A stretch of 11,815 nt of DNA from Oligoflexales bacterium (GTDB lineage: Bacteria; Bdellovibrionota; Oligoflexia; Oligoflexales; Oligoflexaceae). Position numbers and translations under genes: made by a program. Below, piece after piece: positions 6,116 through 11,815 of this stretch (position 1 is its first letter; each line of letters opens with the position of its first letter). The stretch is from assembly GCA_015232735.1 (NCBI GenBank), contig JADFZC010000044.1, positions 1 to 11,815 on the forward strand, in the 5' to 3' direction. The notes under the pieces are model-generated. The model saw only the letters and a list, made by a program, of their open reading frames with translations, did no database searches and was not told the origin of the DNA.

Positions 6116-7666
6116 TCATTCGAGATAGGCCTCGGTAATAGGAGCAATATATCCATTCGGGTATGGACGGTATCCTTTGAGTCTATTGCTGGAGGCAGAA
6201 ATAATTTCTTCATGCCAGAGAAAAATCAACGGCAGGTCGGAATTTATAATATCCTGTATCCTTAGGTAGATCGGATGTTTTTTCCCCTCATCAAGTGTTG
6301 AGATGGCTTCCTCAAGAAGGTTGTCCAGTTCAAAATTAGCATAAAATCCAAAATTGTCTCCGTTGGGAGGAAAACTTTTTGTTGACAAGATTTGTCCGTA
6401 GATATCTGGAGTAGCAATTTTATCAATCGAATATCCCCATAGTTGAGTGTTCCTGACACTAACCTCTTTAAAAAAGTTTTTAGCTTCAATAGGTATTACT
6501 GTAATTTTAATACCTATTTTGGAGAGCTGTGCAGCGATGGCTTTTCCAATTTGAAGATTTTTCGCATCAGCAAATGTTTTATAGGTTAGTGTTAATTTGG
6601 AGCCGTTTTTTTTGTTATATTCAAACCCTGCTTCTTTCATCTGACGGTTGGCTTTTTTAATGTTGAAATCTAATGTCTGTAATTGTCTATTTGCATATAT
6701 GCTGTTAGGAGTCAGTAGCGTTTTGGCAGGTATTGCGAATCCATCGAGTACATAATCAATGATTGCTTTTCTATCGATTGCATGAGCGATCGCTTTTCTT
6801 ACTATAATATTGCCGGTAATGTTATTTCGGAGATTAAATCCAATATAGTTGGTTTTAAGAGAAGTTGTTTTTTTAATTTCTATATTGGGAGTCTTTCGAA
6901 CATTATCGCTTAATCCGTGAAGAACCTCGGAATTTTGTACAAGATCAATCTCTCCTTTCTTGAGGGCTTCAAATGAATTTTCGATGTTGTTTATGTTGAC
7001 CAAATTTATTTTTTTAATTGTTGGTTTTTTTCCAAAGGAGTAAAATGTGTTGGATTCAAGCATAACTTTTCCTGGGTCTTGACTTTTATAAATATATGGT
7101 CCGCAGCCAATAACCGACTTTGGTTCAACTGGTTGTGTAGAATTAGCCTGTTTTTCCGGGAGAATTCCGTTAGTTAGTACTGTAAAAAAAAATGAATTCG
7201 GAGATTTAAGCTCAAATAATAGTGTAGATTCATTTTCGACAGTAATTTTTTTTATTTCTGATGTTTTTGTGTAATCCTGATGATCTGATTTTCTTGAAAG
7301 GTAATCGTATGTTGCTTTTACATCTTGTGGTGTTACTCGGCTGCCATCTGAGAACAAAATATTTTTTTTCATTTTAATTTCAAGTTGAACTGGTGTTCTC
7401 CAATTTGCCAGATCTTCTGCTATTTGTGGAACAAGACGATTATTCTCGTCAAAGCGCAAAAGTGAACAATGGAGGATGTCTAGAATATTTAAATTAGTCT
7501 CCTTGTTTGCAAACCTTGGGTCGAATAAAAGATTTTCCGTATTGGTTGCAATAACCAGAATTTCTTTTCTTTTCTCAACAGCTATTACCGATGAAGCTTT
7601 TATGAATAAAATACAAAAAAGTATTGCCAGTGTTTTCAGAAATTTGAATTCAATGAATCTAGGCAT
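6116..7666 (-). CDS. Extracellular solute-binding protein, family 5 (oligopeptide/dipeptide type)
   Basis: Family 5 binding proteins capture peptides, nickel or other small solutes in the periplasm and deliver them to an ABC permease. The 516-residue length is typical. Residues 1-29 form a signal peptide with a basic start, a hydrophobic core and an SVIA cleavage site. The conserved front region follows: AEDLANW (83-89), KKNILFSDGSRVTPQDVKATY (100-120) and IGCGPYIY (186-193). VRKAIAHAIDRKAI (289-302) matches the family's conserved motif that precedes the second lobe. The ATG has AAGAGGT about 4 nt upstream. A TATAAT (minus strand, 7730-7735) lies about 65 bp upstream, without a clear -35. No permease or ATPase gene adjoins it, so its transporter is elsewhere or it acts alone. 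The substrate cannot be told. Confidence 0.92.
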   Translation of the reverse strand: MPRFIEFKFLKTLAILFCILFIKASSVIAVEKRKEILVIATNTENLLFDPRFANKETNLNILDILHCSLLRFDENNRLVPQIAEDLANWRTPVQLEIKMKKNILFSDGSRVTPQDVKATYDYLSRKSDHQDYTKTSEIKKITVENESTLLFELKSPNSFFFTVLTNGILPEKQANSTQPVEPKSVIGCGPYIYKSQDPGKVMLESNTFYSFGKKPTIKKINLVNINNIENSFEALKKGEIDLVQNSEVLHGLSDNVRKTPNIEIKKTTSLKTNYIGFNLRNNITGNIIVRKAIAHAIDRKAIIDYVLDGFAIPAKTLLTPNSIYANRQLQTLDFNIKKANRQMKEAGFEYNKKNGSKLTLTYKTFADAKNLQIGKAIAAQLSKIGIKITVIPIEAKNFFKEVSVRNTQLWGYSIDKIATPDIYGQILSTKSFPPNGDNFGFYANFELDNLLEEAISTLDEGKKHPIYLRIQDIINSDLPLIFLWHEEIISASSNRLKGYRPYPNGYIAPITEAYLE

Positions 7667-8356
7667 ATATACCTCTTCACCTTTGAAAAATTGTGAGAAG
7701 CTACAATGAATGTATATAATGACTTATTTATTATATTTGTTACATATGATTTCAGTTAGCAGACGTTATTTAATGGGATAACGATCAAACTTACTTCGAT
7801 TACTTAATTTTTGTTGTATTTTTTGCCTCAATTCCTTATGATTTTATGAGAAAAAGTTATTTGTTTGTCGATATTGGAAAACCTGCTTTTTATTGAAGTT
7901 GGGCATTTTTTTTGACGCTAACATTTCAAATGTGAATTTTTCTAGATTTGATACTTTAGATAAAGATATTTACAGCAGTTAGATGGTTGATTTTCTAGCA
8001 GAATGTGTCAACCTGATGTATAAACGTAATAGCTTAAAATTGTAGCACAAATGTAAGGTTTGATCTAAGGTGGCTCAATTTCTGGAAGATGGATTAAAAG
8101 AGGTTCTCATTTTGATCTTGACTTGGATACCGTTTATAGTGCAAATCTTTAAGCACGCAGTGTATTTGAATTTCCAGAAGTAGAATGTGTAGTGCGTTAT
8201 CCTTGCGCTAGTGCCGTTTCGGCATAAGTGAAGATCAATACAATAGAGTATTTATTTTAAATAATAAGATATATTTGCCTTTGAAATTATTCCTTCGTTT
8301 CTTTTTTTAATTCAAGTGTGGCAAAGGCTAACATTTATGTCGGAGAATTTTCGTTT
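7667..8356. other. 690-bp AT-rich intergenic region between divergent genes
   Basis: It holds the leader of the 6116-7666 gene and presumably the promoter of the 8357 gene. TATAAT on the minus strand is at 7730-7735. A small hairpin, TGCCG-TTT-CGGCA, is at 8212-8224 with no T-run. From about 8075 to 8229 one plus frame reads 50 codons with a single stop, including HFDLDLDTVYSANL and VFEFPEVECVVRYPC. This could be an eroded gene, but chance is not excluded. No other coding signal, tRNA or long repeat is seen. Confidence 0.5.
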
Positions 8357-9121
8357 ATGTCTGAGAATGTCAGTAGTAAAAAGACAGGTGCAGCAAAAAA
8401 ATCTTCTAGTAAAAGTAAAAAAAACCATTCGCCTAAAAATGAAGAGGATATTAATTGCGGTGAAGACATGGAAACCACCTTATCAGATAGGGAAATCCAT
8501 GCTAATGCTAAAAAAGATAAGTCGAGGAGGAAGACAGATTTCATTGAAACACTTGACAATGGAGTTGGTTCTGTAAACTCCAGAGATAAACCAGATTCCA
8601 AATTAAATCCAAGTGGCGGGCTCTTAAAAAATACGAGTGATATTAGTGCCGATTTTGATGAAGAAGTGTACAATGAATATCAAGTAGGTAGTGATGATGA
8701 AATGTTCTCATCATCTCATGGTGAAATTGAAAATGATAGTGAAGCTGGAAAGACAGACATGGGAGAATTGAGAATAAATCTGTCAAGATCTCTATGTAAG
8801 AAAATTAAACAGCAGGCTCAAGAAGAAGGGTTGACGGTTAACGAATATATCATGGAACTTTTATCAGAGGGTGTTGTTGTAAGAGCTTGGGAGATAGTTG
8901 AAAGAAAAAATCAAATGAGAGGACAAGCTCATCATTCGGTACACAGTCAATCCAATAGCAGCAGGAACTCGGCTAGTACGGGACATGTTAGAGGACATAA
9001 TAATTCAAGAAAAGGATTGCATCATAGGGGTGGAATGACTCCTGGACGCTATCAGGCCATAATGGATGACAAGGCGTCATTTCTTGAATATGTCAGAAAT
9101 CAAGAGAGAAATAGCAGGTAA
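8357..9121 (+). CDS. Ribbon-helix-helix domain protein with long low-complexity arms
   Basis: The 254-residue protein from ATG 8357 has GGAGA (8342-8346) 10 nt upstream. A farther GTG at 8318 lacks a ribosome site. Residues 1-30 are Lys/Ser-rich and basic. Residues 30-135 are polar and increasingly acidic, so probably disordered. Residues 135-176 fit a ribbon-helix-helix fold of the Arc/MetJ/CopG type: strand ELRINLSRS, helix LCKKIKQQAQEE, turn GLTVN, helix EYIMELLSEGV. Residues 190-226 are rich in His, Ser, Asn and Arg. The C-terminus (GRYQAIMDDKASFLEYVRNQE) looks like a short conserved helical motif. RHH dimers bind DNA through the strand, so a regulator or nucleoid-associated role is likely. 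There is no adjacent toxin gene, which argues against a simple antitoxin. Targets cannot be inferred. Confidence 0.8.
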   Translation: MSENVSSKKTGAAKKSSSKSKKNHSPKNEEDINCGEDMETTLSDREIHANAKKDKSRRKTDFIETLDNGVGSVNSRDKPDSKLNPSGGLLKNTSDISADFDEEVYNEYQVGSDDEMFSSSHGEIENDSEAGKTDMGELRINLSRSLCKKIKQQAQEEGLTVNEYIMELLSEGVVVRAWEIVERKNQMRGQAHHSVHSQSNSSRNSASTGHVRGHNNSRKGLHHRGGMTPGRYQAIMDDKASFLEYVRNQERNSR

Positions 9122-9133
9122 TGAAAACCTTTA

Positions 9134-9259
9134 GGGGCTGCCTGAAAACACGAGGTGGGGGCGCGAGGAGGAGGGAAAACCGGAGTTTTACATGCTGGTA
9201 AATGAGGATTTTTAGGCGACGACTGGCACCCCGAGAGATATGGGTTTTTACGCAGCTTC
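9134..9259. mobile_element. MITE-like insertion, 126 bp
   Basis: The block is clearly more GC-rich than its surroundings. Its ends are imperfect inverted repeats: GGGGCTGCCTGAAAAC on the left, and GAAGCTGCGTAAAAAC when the right end is reverse-complemented (12 of 16 match). TTA flanks it on both sides (9131-9133 and 9260-9262), consistent with a 3-bp target duplication. It has no transposase, so any movement must be by an enzyme elsewhere. A 3-bp TNA duplication would fit some IS5-related groups, but that link is inference. It lies 12 bp after the 8357 gene stop and 12 bp after the stop of the convergent 9272 gene, exactly filling their gap. Confidence 0.68.
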
Positions 9260-9271
9260 TTACTGATAAAA

Positions 9272-10258
9272 TCAATTAAAGTGTGAATTAAATACTTGTC
9301 TTGAGCGTGGAAGGTTATGGGAAATGTTTTTTTGACTGATAGACATTTCATTTTTATATTTATGCGTCCCATTTTTTATTTGCAGTGCCGATTCAAACAT
9401 CTGATAAATAAAAGATTCATAATTTTCAAACGAATCTTTGTTAATACCATGATCGTTTATGAATCTTAATGGTTTGGATAGTTCCATACATAGTGCAAGA
9501 GTATTATTTGACCAAAATGCCCAATCTTCAAAAGAACCACCATCTCCAAGCTCGAAGTCATCTTTTAATTCGTAGGAAGGCAGATTTCTTATGTGTGATG
9601 AAACAGCACTGATCCATCTGTTATACCGGTCGGTTTTTTCTTTTGAATTTTGTTCGGTAAAATATTTCGGTTTCGATGGTACAACTATCCAGTTTGTGTA
9701 ACCATGGACATCTATAGCAGCAAGGTACTCTCTTCTTATCATTAGATCACGAATTGCAGTAGTCTCTGCTTCACTGAATGGATGTGATCCGTTGGGTTCT
9801 TTTGAAATACCCCATAATATACTGAAATTTCGGTTTAAATTGACATTATTCTGATTGTATCTACTCAAACCGTAAGCGTCAGGATTTGCATAAGGGATGA
9901 AATCAATAACACTGTTTTCAGGAAGGCTGTTTAATAGGCTCTTACCTTCCTCGGTCTTTTTGGCAAGCCAGATTACAAATTTTGATGTCAAAATTTCGTT
10001 TCCATGAAGACCCCCTTGAATAAGAAACCTAATTGGTTCGGTATTCTTTTTTTCATTTTTTTCATAATTTTTTGAAAGTGGAACCGTTATCAATTTAATT
10101 CTAGTGTTCAAAGTTGATTTGTAGACTGGATTTGTGAGCAATTCATCAATATACGAGTGTGAAGTATCTGCAGATGCATCTATTGTGTTAAAAAATGCAA
10201 ACATTATGGCAATAGCACATAACATTCTTAATATTCTGGTTTCTCTAAAATGAATCAT
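9272..10258 (-). CDS. Exported M14-family zinc carboxypeptidase
   Basis: M14 enzymes remove C-terminal residues from peptides or cut peptidoglycan peptides using one zinc ion. Counting from the ATG at 10258 (328 residues), the zinc motif HxxE lies in GLHGNE (H85, E88), the substrate-carboxylate Asn-Arg pair in NLNRN (N142, R143), the third zinc ligand in DVHGY (H185), and the catalytic glutamate in ALCMEL (E259). All are present, so it should be active. The start was chosen because it gives a signal peptide with three arginines before the hydrophobic core and an ASA cleavage site. A TTG at 10276 would add six residues, and neither start has a strong ribosome site. It is monocistronic, convergent with the 8357 gene, with the MITE between. 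Periplasmic cell-wall peptide trimming is possible but not shown. Confidence 0.9.
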   Translation of the reverse strand: MIHFRETRILRMLCAIAIMFAFFNTIDASADTSHSYIDELLTNPVYKSTLNTRIKLITVPLSKNYEKNEKKNTEPIRFLIQGGLHGNEILTSKFVIWLAKKTEEGKSLLNSLPENSVIDFIPYANPDAYGLSRYNQNNVNLNRNFSILWGISKEPNGSHPFSEAETTAIRDLMIRREYLAAIDVHGYTNWIVVPSKPKYFTEQNSKEKTDRYNRWISAVSSHIRNLPSYELKDDFELGDGGSFEDWAFWSNNTLALCMELSKPLRFINDHGINKDSFENYESFIYQMFESALQIKNGTHKYKNEMSISQKNISHNLPRSRQVFNSHFN

Positions 10259-10464
10259 AATAATAATTTTCAGCAAGTTTTTCTGTTTAACTATCTGGTA
10301 ACCTATTTTTATTGATGCAAGGACGGTACCAAACTTAACATATTGAAACTATAGGATAATTTAGAGTGCCGGTGTGCGGTATTAGACAAATCAATTTTGT
10401 CTGACTATAAGAAGCAGGTAAGGCTTATGTGAAAATAGATTATTAATTATAGGTATATATAAGA

Positions 10465-10536
10465 ATGACAGTGGGATTTGCATTATTATTTTTGACTTAC
10501 ATGTCTTTGATTGGATTTTGTTGGGGGGTATCATAA
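10465..10536 (+). CDS. Possible 23-residue hydrophobic peptide
   Basis: ATG at 10465 to TAA at 10536 encodes one hydrophobic segment with a polar start (MTVGFALLFLTYMSLIGFCW, then GVS). This would be a single membrane helix, the size of small membrane regulators or type I toxins. The ribosome site is poor (only AAG directly upstream). About 65 bp after the stop a weak hairpin, GACAA/TTGTC (10601-10615), is followed by six T at 10621-10626, which might end a transcript. A frame this short can arise by chance, so the call is speculative. Confidence 0.22.
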   Translation: MTVGFALLFLTYMSLIGFCWGVS

Positions 10537-10637
10537 CCTGTTAACTATAATAAGAATTTGGCAATAGAGGGGTGGAAACGGAATTATCGATGGTTATTAG
10601 GACAAAGTCATTGTCAACAATTTTTTCAGTTTAATAA

Positions 10638-10697
10638 GTTTCTGGTGTGAGATACGCCAGCGACGTATCCTGGCAAGCGAGGCTTAAATATGATCTG
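10638..10697 (+). repeat. Dispersed hairpin repeat, copy C
   Basis: It starts GTTTCTGG and shares the hairpin CTGGTG...CGCCAG with copy B, then CGTATCCTGG with copy A. A short second hairpin AAGC-GAG-GCTT (10674-10684) follows, then GATCTGT, which also follows the second hairpin in copy A. Unlike the other copies it is not next to the end of any recognised long gene on its strand. Confidence 0.7.
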
Positions 10698-10956
10698 TTT
10701 GCTAAAGTGGACCCCAAAGTCTGTTATGTGATCTGTCAATAGGAAAACATATTGTTTTGCCAGATAGCATATCTGATAAAATGAGGTGGGCTTTGCGGTA
10801 TAATGGTCTAGGACTTCAGTCTCTACTGATCCCGGGGATCGTTATGCGATAATCACACTGATTATCAGCTGTGAAGAAATTAATTCCGGATCATGATAGG
10901 CCTGGAGCCTAGTCTATTATAACATATTGAAATGATATGTTTTGATAGTTTTGTAG

Positions 10957-10979
10957 AGCGGCATTTCGCACCAGAAACC
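10957..10979 (-). repeat. Decayed copy D of the dispersed repeat (3' of orn)
   Basis: Read on the minus strand, GTTTCTGGTGCGAAATGC matches the first half of copies B and C with one or two differences. The closing arm and the second hairpin have been lost. It lies 18 bp after the orn stop in the sense direction of orn. Confidence 0.5.
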
Positions 10980-10996
10980 GTCCATACATGAGCTTT

Positions 10997-11542
10997 TTAT
11001 ACGATCTGCTTGAAGAAGTTGGTTTTATAGAATTTAAGTTCATTTATACTTTCAAGAATGTCATCAAGTGCTCTATGAGTATTTTTCTTTGTGTATGCTT
11101 TGGTCATATTTGGCATATACCATCTATTTACCAATTCCTTAACTGTGCTTACATCAATGATTCTATAATGGAGATATTTGTGTAGTTCATTCATCTCTTC
11201 TGCAAGAAACCGTCTATCCTGCCATATACTGTTTCCACATAATGGGTTGGAACCCGCTTCACTATATGGTCTGATATATTCCATAATACAGTTTTGAGCA
11301 TCGGCAGAAGTAATTCTTGAAGCTAGTACTTCCTGCCAGAGTCCTGATTTGGTGTGGTGTTGCTTATTCCAGTCATCCATTTGATCGAATAATTCTGGCT
11401 CTCTTCTAATTGCAAATGAAATGCCATCTGCAAGAATATCCAGATTATTGTTTGTTACAATAGATGCTATTTCAAGTATACAGTCCTTTTGAGGATTCAA
11501 TCCAGACATCTCCAAATCGATCCAGATGAGATTCGAATTCAA
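10997..11542 (-). CDS. orn: Oligoribonuclease (DEDDh 3'-5' exoribonuclease)
   Basis: Orn degrades the 2-5-nt RNAs left by other nucleases, especially dinucleotides including pGpG from cyclic-di-GMP breakdown, and is often essential. The 181-residue product is the usual length. The DEDDh residues are in place: D9 and E11 in WIDLEMSGL, the second aspartate in NSIWQDRRF, and H and D in HRALDDI near residues 158-162. The start must be TTG at 11542. The frame has a TGA four codons upstream, and the first ATG lies inside the catalytic DLEM motif. AAAGG sits 8 nt before the TTG. A TATAAT lies on the minus strand at 11569-11574. The gene is monocistronic; downstream lies decayed repeat copy D. Confidence 0.96.
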   Translation of the reverse strand: MNSNLIWIDLEMSGLNPQKDCILEIASIVTNNNLDILADGISFAIRREPELFDQMDDWNKQHHTKSGLWQEVLASRITSADAQNCIMEYIRPYSEAGSNPLCGNSIWQDRRFLAEEMNELHKYLHYRIIDVSTVKELVNRWYMPNMTKAYTKKNTHRALDDILESINELKFYKTNFFKQIV

Positions 11543-11568
11543 CTCTAATACCTTTCATTTGGCCTTAT

Positions 11569-11574
11569 ATTATA
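11569..11574 (-). promoter_or_regulatory. Predicted -10 box of orn
   Basis: A perfect TATAAT on the minus strand lies 26 bp upstream of the TTG start, implying a leader of about 20 nt. The -35 is weak: the best candidate is TTAGCA at 11595-11600, with a long 20-bp spacer. Confidence 0.4.
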
Positions 11575-11593
11575 TATTATTGCTTGATAAATA

Positions 11594-11689
11594 ATGCTAA
11601 AGTGGTTACCTCCAAGACTTATTGCATTAGGCAAAAAAATCCCTGTAGAATCTTTTGAAGGCTTGGGCTACTCCTTTCATTTTAAATAG
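11594..11689 (+). CDS. Possible 31-residue small protein or gene remnant
   Basis: ATG 11594 to TAG 11689 encodes a short basic peptide (LPPRLIALGKK, then IPVESFEGLGYSFHFK), divergent from orn. There is no ribosome site. The stop codon lies inside an AT-rich hairpin at 11680-11714, whose core is GAAAACT-TTG-AGTTTTC with an outer ATTTTA/TAAAAT pair. This may be a small gene with its own terminator-like structure, the remnant of a longer gene, or chance. Confidence 0.2.
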   Translation: MLKWLPPRLIALGKKIPVESFEGLGYSFHFK

Positions 11690-11714
11690 AAAACTTTGAG
11701 TTTTCACTAAAATA
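11680..11714. other. AT-rich two-tier hairpin upstream of orn
   Basis: GAAAACT (11688-11694) and AGTTTTC (11698-11704) form a perfect 7-bp stem with a 3-nt loop. ATTTTA (11680-11685) and TAAAAT (11709-11714) can add an outer stem. It is too AT-rich for a classical intrinsic terminator. Nothing else recognisable is seen from here to the window end. Confidence 0.4.
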
Positions 11715-11815
11715 CCTACAAAAAGCCAATACATTTATCTACCCAATAGAAATTGGCGATTAAAACATTTATATCTATTCTGACACATTTTATGTTACGT
11801 AAAAAATGATATTTT

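Larger units (their letters stand above)
10259..10996. other. 738-bp gene-poor region rich in short palindromes
   Basis: Besides repeat copies C and D and a possible 23-codon frame, it contains several perfect or near-perfect inverted repeats. AGACAAA/TTTGTCT is at 10384-10402 and CAGATAgcaTATCTG at 10761-10775. GATCCC-G-GGGATC is at 10828-10840 and GATAATCacactGATTATC at 10848-10866. AACATAT/ATATGTT with a 7-nt loop is at 10921-10941. AAAGTGGACCCCAAAGTC at 10704-10721 looks like the end of an IS3-type element, but no partner end is seen. No long reading frame is present. It may be a graveyard of small elements. Confidence 0.5.

Noticed and set aside
8335..8673. Minus-strand frame of 112 codons opposite the ribbon-helix-helix gene
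   Set aside because: It is a shadow of the Lys/Ser-rich coding frame, with no ribosome site and Leu/Phe-rich low-complexity content.
9093..9372. Two minus-strand reading frames of 60-90 codons across the GC-rich block
   Set aside because: They lie mostly within the MITE-like insertion and overlap the end of the M14 gene. Their Pro/Arg-rich translation is typical of spurious calls on such repeats.
10828..10866. Adjacent palindromes as a tyrosine-recombinase attachment site
   Set aside because: No integrase gene, no tRNA and no matching second site is present in the window.
1..11815. CRISPR array, tRNA or rRNA genes
   Set aside because: No regularly spaced direct repeats, cloverleaf-like sequence or rRNA-like conserved segment was seen on either strand.

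Overview
The window is an AT-rich chromosomal segment of what looks like a Gram-negative bacterium. It carries a membrane-anchored FtsY, a predicted outer-membrane beta-barrel protein, a predicted lipoprotein, a periplasmic solute-binding protein, an exported M14 metallopeptidase and an oligoribonuclease (Orn). Orn narrows the host to proteobacteria-like or Bdellovibrionota-like lineages. FtsY with one N-terminal membrane helix and several orphan exported proteins would suit Bdellovibrionota/Oligoflexia, but that is a guess from gene content, not a proven placement.

Layout. At 1-81 is the 3' tip of a plus-strand gene, convergent with ftsY (132-1343, minus). At 1421-1448 is a plus-strand promoter for a two-gene unit: a beta-barrel protein (1534-2301) and a predicted lipoprotein (2328-2966). 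At about 3110-4190 lies an IS200/IS605-type element. Its HUH transposase TnpA looks catalytically complete. Its divergent tnpB survives only as a 141-codon open frame keeping an N-terminal piece, the first RuvC aspartate segment and a short tail. Next is an unrecognised 592-residue protein (4307-6085, plus), convergent with an orphan oligopeptide-binding protein (6116-7666, minus). A 690-bp gene-free stretch precedes a basic/acidic low-complexity protein with a ribbon-helix-helix domain (8357-9121, plus). A 126-bp GC-rich MITE-like insertion (9134-9259) fills the gap between that gene and a convergent M14 carboxypeptidase (9272-10258, minus). Another gene-poor, palindrome-rich stretch (10259-10996) contains one possible 23-residue hydrophobic peptide. 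The window ends with orn (10997-11542, minus, TTG start) and its upstream region.

The genes do not form one pathway. Most are monocistronic and often convergent. The connecting thread is mobile and repetitive DNA. There is the IS element and the MITE. There is also a small dispersed family of hairpin repeats: copies at 75-132, 3002-3042 and 10638-10697, and a decayed copy at 10957-10979. Three of these four copies sit directly after a gene, in the sense orientation of that gene. The leads most worth following are this 3'-end repeat family, the in-frame miniaturised TnpB beside an intact TnpA, the MITE, the RHH protein and the unrecognised 592-residue protein.
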